Assembly: GCA_944323145.1 (NCBI GenBank)
Contig: CALURJ010000005.1
Coordinates: forward strand, 1 to 64,000
Direction: 5' to 3'
Source of the DNA: Candidatus Gastranaerophilales bacterium
Lineage (GTDB): Bacteria; Cyanobacteriota; Vampirovibrionia; Gastranaerophilales; Gastranaerophilaceae
DNA: 64,000 bases
The translations under genes and the position numbers were made by a program. Shown one piece after another: positions 40,834 through 50,064 of the stretch. The notes beneath the pieces were generated by a model. That model made no database searches. It was given only the letters and a program-made list of their open reading frames with translations, and had not been told where the DNA came from. The stretch's first letter is position 1. Each line of letters begins with the position of its first letter.

Positions 40834-42639
40834 TTATGCTTTTGCAAGTTGTTTTGCGAAGGATTCAGAACTGCGGGAATGAATTTCATCTTCAATTTTT
40901 GAAATAAATTCATCAACGCTTATTGTTCCAACCTGTCCTATGCCTCTTGCACGGACTGCCACAGCGTTTGCTTCAATTTCTTTGTCGCCGATTACGCATA
41001 CATAAGGGATTTTCTTATCCTGCAGGCTTTCTCTGATTTTGTAATTCATACTTTCTGAACGATCGTCAAGATGTACTCTAATTCCTGCATCGCGCATTTT
41101 TTTGTACACTTTTTCCGCAAAATCAATGTGTTTTTCGTTACTGATAGGAACTATTGCGACCTGTGTCGGAGCAAGCCAGGTCGGGAAAGCTCCTGCATAG
41201 TGTTCTATTAATATCCCGTGGAAACGTTCCATAGACCCAAATACTACGCGGTGAAGCATTACAGGTGTTTTCATCTGTCCGTCTTTGTCTTGATATTTTA
41301 TGTTAAATCTTTCAGGAAGGTTGAAATCAAGCTGAATTGTTGCACACTGCCATGTTCTGCCGATTGCATCTTTAACCTTGAAGTCGATTTTCGGCCCGTA
41401 GAATGCACCGTCGCCTTCGTTGATTTCGTATTTCATGCCGCGTCTGTCCATGGCTTCTTTTAATCCTGCTTCAGCCCTGTTCCAGTTTTCGATTTCACCG
41501 ACATAACTTTCAGGACGGGTTGAAAGTTCAACTTCAAACGACATATTAAAGATTTTCATTGTATCTGCTACAAAGTCAATAATCTCATTAATCTCATCAA
41601 CTAATTGTTCGGGGGTGCAGAAGATATGGGCATCATCCTGCGTAAATCCCTGAACACGGGTTAAGCCTGAAAGAGCGCCTGATTTTTCTTTTCTGTATAC
41701 GGTTCCGAGTTCTGCCATTCTTAAAGGTAAAGACCTGTATGAATATCTGTTTGCCTGATAAATCAAGATATGGAACGGACAGTTCATTGGTTTTAAGATA
41801 AATTGATCGTCACTGTCTTCATCTTTCTGTATAAAGAACATATTTTCACGGTAGTGATCATAGTGCCCTGAAATTTCCCAGAGTTTTGATTTTGCTATAT
41901 GCGGAGTATTTACAATTACATAACCGCGTTTTCTGTGTTCTGTTCTCCAGTAGTTTTCAATTTCTTCTCTGACAACTGCAAGATTCGGGTGCCACAAAAC
42001 AAGTCCGCCGCCTAGTTCTTCTCTTGTTGAAAATAAATCAAGTTTAGCGCCTAATTTTCTGTGGTCGCGTTTTTCTGCTTCTTCAAGAAAATGCAGATAA
42101 TCAGCTAAGTCTTCTTTTGTCCAGAAAGCTGTTGCATAAATTCTCTGGAGCATTTTATTGTTTTCATTCCCTCTCCAGTATGCTCCTGCTACTTTAAGGA
42201 GTTTAAATGCATTAGCTTTAATATATGAGGTATTCGGAAGGTGAGGTCCTGCGCAAAGGTCGTTGAACAATACATTACCGTCTTTATCTTTTGTTAAGTA
42301 TAAAGTCGGGTTGTCATTTTTGTGTTCTTCCAACAATTCTGCTTTGTAAATTTCACCTTCTGCTTTAAATTCAGCGATTTGTTTTTCAACATCAGGAATT
42401 ACATATTTTTCAAATGTAAGATTTTGTTTAACGATGTTTTTCATTTCTTCTTCAATTTTTACAAGATCTTCCTGAGTAAAGGCATGACCATCGGTTAAAT
42501 CAAAATCGTAATAAAAACCGTTTTCAACAGCCGGCCCGATTGCCAACTTCGCAGACGGAAACAGCTTTTGAACAGCCTGTGCCATGATGTGAGATGTTGA
42601 GTGTCTTAAAACACTTAAAGTTTTGTTGTTTTTTTCCAT
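40834..42639 (-). CDS. thrS: Threonyl-tRNA synthetase lacking the TGS domain
   Basis: A 601-residue class II synthetase. It begins directly with the editing domain (VLRHSTSHIMAQ and CAGPHLPNT, the His-His and Cys-His of the editing site) and lacks the about 60-residue N-terminal TGS domain found in E. coli ThrRS. The catalytic core has MNCPFHI with zinc-binding Cys, TRVQGFTQDDAHIF, and the anticodon domain at the end. AAAGGA precedes the ATG, so this start looks right and the short form is probably natural. Confidence 0.95.
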   Translation of the reverse strand: MEKNNKTLSVLRHSTSHIMAQAVQKLFPSAKLAIGPAVENGFYYDFDLTDGHAFTQEDLVKIEEEMKNIVKQNLTFEKYVIPDVEKQIAEFKAEGEIYKAELLEEHKNDNPTLYLTKDKDGNVLFNDLCAGPHLPNTSYIKANAFKLLKVAGAYWRGNENNKMLQRIYATAFWTKEDLADYLHFLEEAEKRDHRKLGAKLDLFSTREELGGGLVLWHPNLAVVREEIENYWRTEHRKRGYVIVNTPHIAKSKLWEISGHYDHYRENMFFIQKDEDSDDQFILKPMNCPFHILIYQANRYSYRSLPLRMAELGTVYRKEKSGALSGLTRVQGFTQDDAHIFCTPEQLVDEINEIIDFVADTMKIFNMSFEVELSTRPESYVGEIENWNRAEAGLKEAMDRRGMKYEINEGDGAFYGPKIDFKVKDAIGRTWQCATIQLDFNLPERFNIKYQDKDGQMKTPVMLHRVVFGSMERFHGILIEHYAGAFPTWLAPTQVAIVPISNEKHIDFAEKVYKKMRDAGIRVHLDDRSESMNYKIRESLQDKKIPYVCVIGDKEIEANAVAVRARGIGQVGTISVDEFISKIEDEIHSRSSESFAKQLAKA

Positions 42640-42777
42640 TTTATATCCTTTCGTACCCTGTTTGGGTTATGGTAAATTCTGTTTAAATAACAACTCTTTA
42701 TATAAACTTCCTTTACCCCCGGGGTGGATCCCCCTAACTGCTACGATTAAGGTTATACTACTAAAACAGAATAATTA
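42640..42777 (-). promoter_or_regulatory. Upstream region of thrS with GC-rich hairpins
   Basis: Read toward thrS it contains GGGG-GATCCA-CCCC followed by GGGGG, and ACCC-AAAC-AGGGT just before the ribosome site, in an otherwise AT-rich stretch. A TATAAC box lies near the far end. A translational control leader is possible; no T-box core motif is present. Confidence 0.35.
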
Positions 42778-42782
42778 CAAGT

Positions 42783-43154
42783 TTATTTAAGAAGTTTTCC
42801 CGGTACAAACAGCCCGACAAGTAATGCCCCGATGCTTACAAAATAAAATTTAGTTGTTATAAAAATGACAATAGCAATAATTATTCCCCATTTTAATGCA
42901 CCTGTAATATCATAAAATCTTTTAGCCAAACCTGCATAATACAGCCAAATTGCAATCAATAATAGTATGATACAAATCGGGAACAAAACTGTAGCTAACC
43001 CTATTAATTTTAGCAAGATTACAGGTAATGCAAAGAATATACTGCCGGCAAAGGCTCAGAAAAAATCCAGCCTGCCGATAGGCCCGTCAATTTTCCATAT
43101 ACTTTCACTTTTTTCTACTTGATAACCATCGGTCTGCTCAACATCATATTCCAT
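42783..43154 (-). pseudogene. DUF805-like membrane protein interrupted by an in-frame TGA
   Basis: Translating from an ATG with an AAGGGAG site gives 32 residues ending DGPIGRLDFF, then TGA (43056-43058), then the same frame continues AFAGSIFFALPVILLKLIGL to a 77-codon stretch with AKRFYDITG and a closing VPGKLLK. Read through, it is a 123-codon membrane protein of DUF805 type, and the N-terminal GRLDFF matches GRLEFF in the gene at 56269. One base change (TGG to TGA) would explain it. It may be a pseudogene, or be read through; restart at the downstream TTG is also possible. Confidence 0.7.
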
Positions 43155-43326
43155 AAATAACTCCCTTTTTGGTAAATATTATACATATATTAAATTTTAT
43201 AGTATATTTTCTATATTATTTCATCATTTACATGAATTATATTGTTACAAAAAGTAATGAATATTTTGTTTTGTCAAAGTTTTTTGTTGTAAAATATCTA
43301 TTATTAAAGAAAAGAGGTAATATAAT

Positions 43327-43662
43327 ATGAATACAGCTGTTTTGGTAGGCAGAGTCGGCAGAGATGCTGAAATAAGATATTTTGAATCCGGAAAGGTTAA
43401 GGCTAATTTTTCAATTGCTGTAAACCGCTGGGATCCTAAAACAAAGTCAGAAGTCGCTGACTGGTTTAATATTGATGTGTGGGATAAACTTGCTGAATTC
43501 GCAGGGGAATATGTAAAAAAAGGGGTTCAGGTTGTTGTAGACGGAAGAATTGGTCAGAATAAATGGACAGACAAGGCTACCGGCAACGACAGAGAAAATT
43601 TCTTAATTATTGCAAACAGTATAAGATTATTAGGTTCAAAAAGAGATGTTCAGGAAATATGA
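43327..43662 (+). CDS. ssb: Single-stranded DNA-binding protein, short form
   Basis: A 111-residue OB-fold protein: MNTAVLVGRVGRDAEIRY, FSIAVNRWDPKTK, ADWFNIDVW and GVQVVVDGRIGQNKW are the usual core. The acidic C-terminal tip that recruits repair proteins in other SSBs is absent; the protein stops right after the fold (SKRDVQEI). It may therefore be a secondary SSB. AGAGG precedes the ATG, and the next gene overlaps the stop codon (ATGA). Confidence 0.92.
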   Translation: MNTAVLVGRVGRDAEIRYFESGKVKANFSIAVNRWDPKTKSEVADWFNIDVWDKLAEFAGEYVKKGVQVVVDGRIGQNKWTDKATGNDRENFLIIANSIRLLGSKRDVQEI

Positions 43663-44981
43663 TAATCAATTCTAACATTGTAGGGATAATTGCAGATGAT
43701 TTGACAGGTGCTAATGATACCGCTTTACAGTTTCATTTGAAAGGAGCTAATACACAAATTTTACTTTCTGATGAACTTGAACCGTTTAATATTAAAGGTA
43801 CGCAGACCTGGGCAATTTCAACGGAATCACGTAATGTCGAACCAAAGGAAGCTTACGAAAAAGTTGTTCGTGCGGCAAAAATGCTTCAGGAAAAAATTAA
43901 TCCTGACTTTGTTTATAAAAAAATAGATTCTACGGTCAGAGGGAATATTTCTGTTGAAGTGTTAGGTCTTATGAATGCTTTGGATTATGATGCCGCAATT
44001 GTTGTTCCTGCTTTCCCCGCTGAAATGCGGACAACGGTCGGCGGCTATCATCTGTTGAAGGGTGTTCCTATTGAGAGAACGGAGATGGCAAGAGATCCGC
44101 ATTCTCCGATATTTGAATCTCATCTGCCTACACTTTTAAAATCACAGATTTTGCCAGAATATCAGGATTTGGTAAGCCAGATTGAACTTAAAACTGTAAT
44201 GAAGGGTGCAGGCCCGATTTTGCAAAAAATAAATGAATTAGTCAAAGCAGGCAAAAAGCTTATTGTCGCAGATGCTGTTTCTACTGTTGATATTGAACAG
44301 ATTGCACTTGCAATTAAAAAAAGTGAAAATAAAATCCTTCCTGCGGGAACCTCTGCTTTTGCTCAGGCTTTGAGTGAATTTTGGCTTGCGGATTTGGATA
44401 GTCAGCATATAATAAAAACTTTCCCCAGACTGCCGAAATTTATTGTATCAGGCAGCGCCACGCAGATTACCGCAAACCAGATAGATAGGCTTGAAAAAAG
44501 TGATGAATTTGATGATGTCCTTTCAATCAGTCTTGATTTAAAAACAGTTCTGAACGGTGTTACGGATGATTTAGTAAACAGAGTGGTTGCAAATCTTCGT
44601 TTTGACAATACTGTTATTGTCCATACTTCAAATTTAATAAAAGAATTCGACGGCTTTTCGGAAGATTCTTTAAATGCGGAATTAACCAAATCTAATCTCG
44701 CAACTGTTATTACGGATTTTCTTGCAGAGCTTACAAAACGTGTTATAAGCCGTAAGGAAACAATCCTTATTACTCTCGGCGGGGAAACATCTTACAAATG
44801 CTGTAATGCAATTGATGCCTGCCAATTACAGCTTGTAGATGAGGTCGCTCCTGCTATCGCATTATGTTTGGATCATAACGCGCAGTGGATTGTTACAAAG
44901 TCGGGAAATCTCGGTAATGCGAATACATTAGTGGATATTCTAAAATATTTTGATACTCATGGCGGTTTGCAGGATGTATAA
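43659..44981 (+). CDS. Four-carbon acid sugar kinase family protein (DUF1537)
   Basis: A 440-residue kinase-like protein. GIIADDLTGANDTALQF at the N-terminus and VYKKIDSTVRGNI are the DUF1537 signatures for sugar-acid binding; LITLGGETSYKC and the final KSGNLGNANTLVDIL fit the nucleotide-binding C-domain. Known members phosphorylate D-threonate or D-erythronate and sit next to PdxA-like dehydrogenases, as here. The ATG overlaps the ssb stop, and pdxA overlaps its end, so all three are probably co-translated. Confidence 0.9.
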   Translation: MIINSNIVGIIADDLTGANDTALQFHLKGANTQILLSDELEPFNIKGTQTWAISTESRNVEPKEAYEKVVRAAKMLQEKINPDFVYKKIDSTVRGNISVEVLGLMNALDYDAAIVVPAFPAEMRTTVGGYHLLKGVPIERTEMARDPHSPIFESHLPTLLKSQILPEYQDLVSQIELKTVMKGAGPILQKINELVKAGKKLIVADAVSTVDIEQIALAIKKSENKILPAGTSAFAQALSEFWLADLDSQHIIKTFPRLPKFIVSGSATQITANQIDRLEKSDEFDDVLSISLDLKTVLNGVTDDLVNRVVANLRFDNTVIVHTSNLIKEFDGFSEDSLNAELTKSNLATVITDFLAELTKRVISRKETILITLGGETSYKCCNAIDACQLQLVDEVAPAIALCLDHNAQWIVTKSGNLGNANTLVDILKYFDTHGGLQDV

Positions 44982-45861
44982 GATTGCAATTACAACCGGT
45001 GATCCTAACGGTATCGGGGCGGAGATTACTATAAAAGCTCTGAATAAGCTTGATTTACCCGAGGATAGGGTTCTGCTTGTATCTAATAAAAAAATACTTG
45101 ATTTTTACGGCAGATTAAATCGCAATTATGAGATTATTGAAATTCCGTATCAAGCCCGTATTTTACCGGGTCAAATAGACAAAGATGCAGGCGAATTTTC
45201 GTTTAAATCGGTAAAGAAAGCATGTGAGATAAAACCGCGTGCAATTGTTACAGCTCCTGTCGCCAAGAACGCTTTATACCTTGCAGGACATAAATTTAAC
45301 GGACAGACGGAAATTTTGCAAAAGTATCTTGCACATGACAGTCAGCTTGCTGAAATGTTGTTTGTTGCGGGAAACTTCAGAGTTCTCCTTCTGACACGTC
45401 ATGTTGCGCTAAAAGATGTTCAACTTACAAAAAGTATGGTTGTTGAAAAAGTTTTGAACTTAAAAGACTTTTTTGTGGAAAAACTCGGGATAATTGAACC
45501 TGAATTTGCACTTTGCGGTTTTAATCCTCATGCAGGTGAGGACGGAATTTTGGGGCGTGAAGAAATCGATATTTTAATCCCTGCGGCAGAAGAATTGCGG
45601 GCTAAAGGAGTGAATATTACAAATCCGCTACCTGCTGATACGTTGTTTATAAAGGCTTTAAAGTATGACTGTTGTATTGCAAATTATCATGATCAAGGAT
45701 TAATTCCAATAAAAACAATTGCCGGTGATAAGACTGTTAATATGACAATAGGATTGGATATTATACGAACATCGCCCGGTCATGGAACAGCTTTTGATAT
45801 TGCAGGGAAAAATATAGCTGATGAAACAGGAATGATTGAGGCAATAAAAGCAGTTTTATAA
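44974..45861 (+). CDS. pdxA: PdxA-family 4-phospho-hydroxyacid dehydrogenase
   Basis: A 295-residue NAD-dependent enzyme. ITTGDPNGIGAEI is the N-terminal signature; TAPVAKNAL, AGHKFNGQTEIL, FNPHAGEDG and YHDQGLIPIK carry the metal and substrate residues; TSPGHGTAFDIAG ends the site. PdxA oxidises 4-phosphohydroxy-threonine in B6 synthesis; relatives next to DUF1537 kinases act on phospho-threonate or -erythronate. The overlap with the kinase favours the second role, but B6 synthesis is not excluded. Confidence 0.9.
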   Translation: MYKIAITTGDPNGIGAEITIKALNKLDLPEDRVLLVSNKKILDFYGRLNRNYEIIEIPYQARILPGQIDKDAGEFSFKSVKKACEIKPRAIVTAPVAKNALYLAGHKFNGQTEILQKYLAHDSQLAEMLFVAGNFRVLLLTRHVALKDVQLTKSMVVEKVLNLKDFFVEKLGIIEPEFALCGFNPHAGEDGILGREEIDILIPAAEELRAKGVNITNPLPADTLFIKALKYDCCIANYHDQGLIPIKTIAGDKTVNMTIGLDIIRTSPGHGTAFDIAGKNIADETGMIEAIKAVL

Positions 45862-45879
45862 ATTATTATATGCCATTAA

Positions 45880-45912
45880 AAATAACAACCTCTGTTTCAG
45901 AGGTTGTTATTT
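45880..45912. terminator. Bidirectional terminator between pdxA and secF
   Basis: A perfect 15-bp stem, AAATAACAACCTCTG with CAGAGGTTGTTATTT, 3-nt loop. Confidence 0.9.
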
Positions 45913-45929
45913 TAGTGTGTTATTTTTTA

Positions 45930-46934
45930 TTATGCCGTTACTTTAGCTTTTGTTTTTTTATCGTTCCAGAAATCAACAAGCATTGAACAGAAGAATATAC
46001 TTGAATATGTTCCGATTGCAATACCGAGTATCATACAAAGAACGAAATCTTTTGTTGTAACCCCGCCGAAGAAGTATAATGCAAGCAATGTTATTAACGT
46101 TGTTAAAGATGTATTGATACTTCTTGTTAATGTTTGGTTAACGGATGCGTCAACAATTTCTCCGAATGACATTTTCTTTGAGTAATATCTTAGGTTTTCT
46201 CTTATTCTGTCAAATACAACGATTGTATCGTGAACTGAAAAACCTATAACTGTTAATACAGCAGTGATAAACAAACCGTCAATCTGTACGTTATACAATA
46301 GTCCTAGTATTGAGAAAATCCCGCATACAAAAAGCACATCATGTAAAACACCTAATATTGCAGCAAGCGCATAATCAAATCTAAATCTGAAAGAAAGATA
46401 TGCAACAATTCCTAAGAATGCAAGAGTTACTGCAAGCAATGAATTTTTGAATAACTCTTTACCCATTGTCGGGCCTACGGAGCTAACTGAAATCAATTCA
46501 GGATTTGTGTAATCCTTTTGAAGCTGTTCTGTGATAACTTCAGTTGTGTTAGAATTTTTGTCAATAAATTTTGTTCTTATCGAAATAATAGAATTGATAT
46601 TTGATTTTGTATTTTTCTGCTGTTCGCTGTTTACATTTAAAATTTGGATGTAAGGATTTTCTATCCCTGCTTTTTCAAGATCTTCTCTTGTTTTTGCAAC
46701 ATCACTATTTGAAAGTTTCTGTTCAAGCCCATATTGCAAAATTGTTCCGCCTGTGTAGTCAATACCGACTTTCATTGGTGCATGGTTAGGATATGTTACC
46801 GAAGAATAAATCATTGCTATAATTCCCGGTACAAGAAGTAAGCATGTTAATGCCATCCACCACCATCTGTATTTGACTATATGAACTAAATGTTTTCTTC
46901 CTGTATTAATCATTTTTTTTATCCTTTCTGACAA
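45930..46934 (-). CDS. secF: Protein translocase subunit SecF
   Basis: A 334-residue inner-membrane subunit that, with SecD, uses the proton force to help protein export. One N-terminal membrane helix, a periplasmic domain with GIDYTGGTILQY, then five helices; FSVHDTIVVFDRIRENLR and SINTSLTTLITLLALYFFGG are diagnostic. It lies 89 nt after secD, the usual order. Confidence 0.96.
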   Translation of the reverse strand: MSERIKKMINTGRKHLVHIVKYRWWWMALTCLLLVPGIIAMIYSSVTYPNHAPMKVGIDYTGGTILQYGLEQKLSNSDVAKTREDLEKAGIENPYIQILNVNSEQQKNTKSNINSIISIRTKFIDKNSNTTEVITEQLQKDYTNPELISVSSVGPTMGKELFKNSLLAVTLAFLGIVAYLSFRFRFDYALAAILGVLHDVLFVCGIFSILGLLYNVQIDGLFITAVLTVIGFSVHDTIVVFDRIRENLRYYSKKMSFGEIVDASVNQTLTRSINTSLTTLITLLALYFFGGVTTKDFVLCMILGIAIGTYSSIFFCSMLVDFWNDKKTKAKVTA

Positions 46935-47023
46935 TTTAAGTCAGTACTTTTTATTTTTTTGTCAGTCGCTTTGCACATACGCTCGCGTCCGTTTTTTTAT
47001 CCTCTTTATCAATTTAATTTTTA

Positions 47024-48331
47024 TTAATCCAAAATTCCGAAACGAGCTTTTTCACGTTTGGTTTCGGTTGCTTCATAGCTTTGTCCGATTTCATCTTTCC
47101 TCAAACCGAACAAGCCGGGATGTTTAAGTTCCCCCGTTCCGAATATTAAGTGCATAAAGTTTTTAGTAACCGTAATTGCGCTGAACATTGAAACAAGAAC
47201 ACCGATAGCAAGTGTTAATGCAAAACCTTTAACAACACTTGTACCTAAAAGATAAAGTATTGTACATGTAATGATAGTTGTCATATTTGAGTCAAAGATA
47301 CTTGTAAATGCTCTGTCAAAGCCTGAATTGATAGCAGTGAAGAGGTTTCTTCCCGCCCGTAATTCTTCTTTGGTTCTTTCGAAGATAAGGATATTGGCAT
47401 CAACCGCCATACCGATTGAAAGAATGAAACCTGCTATACCTGCAAGTGTTAGAGTTACCGGTATTGTTTTAAACAAAGCAAACAAAATTAAACTGTATAT
47501 TACAAGAGCAATGTCTGCAATTAAACCGGGTACATGGTAGAAAGCAATCATAAATATCATAACTGCAGAAAGCCCGATGATACCTGCTTTTTTAGATTTA
47601 GCAATACTGTCTGCACCAAGTGTCGGGCCTACTGTATTTTCTTCAACAATTTTAGCCGGAACCGGCAATGCACCGGCATTAAGAAGGTTTACCATACGTT
47701 CTGCTTCATCGTAAGCAAAACCGCTTTCTCCTCCTGAAATTTGGGCTTTACCGCCGTAGATTGCTTCATTTACTCTCGGAGCGGACTGGAGTTCCCCGTC
47801 AAAGAAAATTGCCATTTGCTGTCCGACAAGCGCTTTTGTTAAATCAGCAAATTTTTTTGCACCTTCTCCGTTAAATTCCAGAGATACAACCCATTGGCCT
47901 GTTGCATCTGTACTGAGAGTTGATTTCGCAAGGTCTTGACCTGTCAGACCGGTTGAAACCCAAATTGGTGTCCCGTCTTCTGCTTTTCCTTCTTTTTTAA
48001 ATTCCAACTGTGCAGTTTCTCCGATAAAAGCTTTTGCTTCTTTTAAATCGGTTACGTTTGGAATTTCTACCATTAATCTTTTGTCGCCAACCTGTTGAAC
48101 AACAGTTTCTGCAACACCGAGTTTGTTAACGCGCTGTTCAATCGCAAATTGCAGTCTGCTCATAACATCAGGTGTAATTTTTGCGATACTGTCGGTTGTT
48201 TCTGCTTCAAGAACAAGTCTTGAACCACCGACAAGATCCAGCCCTAATTTGGTTGGTTTAACGAAGATAAGTATTGTTGAAACAATTACTATCGCTACGA
48301 TAAACCAGAACATTAAAATTTTGTTTTTCAT
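47024..48331 (-). CDS. secD: Protein translocase subunit SecD
   Basis: A 435-residue partner of SecF. KPTKLGLDLVGGSRLVLEAE marks the N-terminal periplasmic domain; the membrane part has GMAVDANILIFERTKEELRAGR and FDSNMTTIITCTILYLLGT. Shorter than E. coli SecD (615) because the periplasmic domain is compact, as in many other phyla. Confidence 0.96.
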   Translation of the reverse strand: MKNKILMFWFIVAIVIVSTILIFVKPTKLGLDLVGGSRLVLEAETTDSIAKITPDVMSRLQFAIEQRVNKLGVAETVVQQVGDKRLMVEIPNVTDLKEAKAFIGETAQLEFKKEGKAEDGTPIWVSTGLTGQDLAKSTLSTDATGQWVVSLEFNGEGAKKFADLTKALVGQQMAIFFDGELQSAPRVNEAIYGGKAQISGGESGFAYDEAERMVNLLNAGALPVPAKIVEENTVGPTLGADSIAKSKKAGIIGLSAVMIFMIAFYHVPGLIADIALVIYSLILFALFKTIPVTLTLAGIAGFILSIGMAVDANILIFERTKEELRAGRNLFTAINSGFDRAFTSIFDSNMTTIITCTILYLLGTSVVKGFALTLAIGVLVSMFSAITVTKNFMHLIFGTGELKHPGLFGLRKDEIGQSYEATETKREKARFGILD

Positions 48332-48406
48332 TTTTTTATAACCTCTTTATTGTATTTTTTTATATTATTTTAATAAAAATCAGAAATTTGTTATAACCCT
48401 TTCAGG

Positions 48407-49300
48407 CTAATCTTCATCAAATTCATCCAGAACCATAAAAAGTTCTTTCTTTTCAATCGAAGAAAGCTCTACAAGCGGTCGTCTGACAATATCTTCAATC
48501 AAGCCTTTACGAGCAAGTGCGGCTTTAACAGGCACAGGATTTGGTGCCATAAACAATTTTCTGAATACGGGATATAATTTTTTGTGCATATTAACTGCTG
48601 CCACAAAATCTCCGGTTTTATAGTTTCTTATCATTGATTTGATTTCCGAGCCGAAAATGTGTGATGCAACGGAAACAACTCCTCTTGCTCCGAGTGACAT
48701 CATCGGAAGAGTTAAACTGTCATCACCCGAATAGATTGAAAAATCTGAAGGACAGCAGATTTTCATTTCCGTAATCGCATCCATATCGCCGAAACTTTGT
48801 TTGATTGCAACAATATTTTGATATTTTTCTGCAAGGGCGGCAACCGTTTCCGGAAGCATATTAACCCCTGTTCTGCCCGGGATATTGTAAATAATTACGG
48901 GGATGTCAACACTTTCTGCAACTGCCGAAAAATGTTCAATCATTCCCTGTTGTGATGGTTTATTATAATATGGTACAACGGAAAGTATTGCATCAACGTT
49001 TTCTTTTTGAGCCCATTTTGCAGCCATTACAGCTGTTTCTGTGCTGTTTGAGCCCGCATTCATAATAACCTTAGCCTTATTTACGGCGGCTCTTTTTACG
49101 GTGCTTAAAAGTTCAAATTCTTCTTCATGTGTTAATGTCGGTCCTTCGCCGGTAGTTCCCGCAACGAGAACGGCATCGCTTCCGTGACTGATAAGATATT
49201 TGGTTAGTTCTTCAGCTTTGTCATAATCAATTTCTCTTTTACTGTTAAACGGTGTAACCATTGCGGTTATGACTTCGCCTGCATCGTATCTTAGTGCCAT
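48407..49300 (-). CDS. dapA: 4-hydroxy-tetrahydrodipicolinate synthase
   Basis: A 297-residue aldolase-like enzyme for lysine and meso-diaminopimelate synthesis. GTTGEGPTLTHEEE, YYNKPSQQG, IIYNIPGRTGVN and the Schiff-base Lys in VAIKQSFGDM are present; most homologues have IKEASGD at the last site. This ATG follows AGAGG; the longer frame adds 17 residues without a ribosome site. Confidence 0.95.
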   Translation of the reverse strand: MALRYDAGEVITAMVTPFNSKREIDYDKAEELTKYLISHGSDAVLVAGTTGEGPTLTHEEEFELLSTVKRAAVNKAKVIMNAGSNSTETAVMAAKWAQKENVDAILSVVPYYNKPSQQGMIEHFSAVAESVDIPVIIYNIPGRTGVNMLPETVAALAEKYQNIVAIKQSFGDMDAITEMKICCPSDFSIYSGDDSLTLPMMSLGARGVVSVASHIFGSEIKSMIRNYKTGDFVAAVNMHKKLYPVFRKLFMAPNPVPVKAALARKGLIEDIVRRPLVELSSIEKKELFMVLDEFDED

Positions 49301-49437
49301 AAAAACCTCTTTCCCTAATCTGTCTATCCCTATAGCAGAATTATAAAACAAACCAAAAGAAAATGTATAAAATATTAAGTTATTTATTAAGAAGTGACAG
49401 ATGGTAATGATTTTTATTTGTTTTTATGTTTAAATTA

Positions 49438-49956
49438 TCAGAATTTATATGATACTATTGCATTAATTCCCCAATTTGCAGAACTGTTATCTTTAATATC
49501 CTGCAGGTTGTATCTTTGTCCTTCAAGGGATACCGAAAGATTTTTGTTAACTTTTTGTGTTACTCCGGCAAAAACTCCTATGCTGTTTGTCCATTTATTT
49601 GTCGTAAAATCCATCTGGCCTGAATAATGCGGGTTCATGTATAAATTTGTGCTTTTCCCGACCGGGATATCCAAGGATATTGGAGAATATCTGATTTGTA
49701 TTGATTCTCCTTTTCCAAATTTTGTTCTGACCCTTAAGTTTTGATTTGCAATTCCTTTATCATCATAATTAAGACCGCCTTTAATATCAAAGACTCCTCC
49801 GTATGTATTCTGGAAATCAGTTCCAAAACCTAAAAATCCTGATGCATATCCGCGTCTGGTTGAAAACTTTTCTTCAATTCCTGCTACTGTGTAATTAGAA
49901 CCGTCTAAGTTCTGGTAAGTTGACACAGAACAACTTTCTGTTTTATTTACAGGCAT
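49438..49956 (-). CDS. Beta-barrel-like protein of unknown function
   Basis: A 172-residue protein built of alternating polar/non-polar strands (VFDIKGGLNYDD, SIQIRYSPISLD, NLSVSLEGQRYN) and ending IVSYKF, with a terminal Phe like the assembly signal of outer-membrane barrels. However, the N-terminus (MPVNKTESCSVSTYQ) shows no signal peptide. It could be an outer-membrane protein whose start is missed or a soluble beta protein. A GGAG site precedes this ATG. Confidence 0.6.
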   Translation of the reverse strand: MPVNKTESCSVSTYQNLDGSNYTVAGIEEKFSTRRGYASGFLGFGTDFQNTYGGVFDIKGGLNYDDKGIANQNLRVRTKFGKGESIQIRYSPISLDIPVGKSTNLYMNPHYSGQMDFTTNKWTNSIGVFAGVTQKVNKNLSVSLEGQRYNLQDIKDNSSANWGINAIVSYKF

Positions 49957-50035
49957 AAATTCTCCTTTAATTATTATCCCCTTTTATATATAAACGTTTT
50001 CTGTTTATAAAAATTGCCTTTTGTAAATAAATATT

Positions 50036-50062
50036 TAAAAAGGCGGGTTAAAAACCCGCCTT
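50036..50062 (-). terminator. Terminator of the M49-like peptidase gene
   Basis: A perfect 10-bp stem, AAGGCGGGTT with AACCCGCCTT, followed on the minus strand by T-rich sequence. Confidence 0.8.
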
Positions 50063-50064
50063 AG

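Noticed and set aside
42640-42777. T-box riboswitch ahead of thrS
   Set aside because: No match to the conserved AGGGTGGNACCGCG core or the expected length.
43056-43058. Alternative genetic code with TGA as Trp
   Set aside because: Several clear genes (accC, tgt, lptC, dprA) end at TGA at the family-expected position, so TGA is a normal stop.
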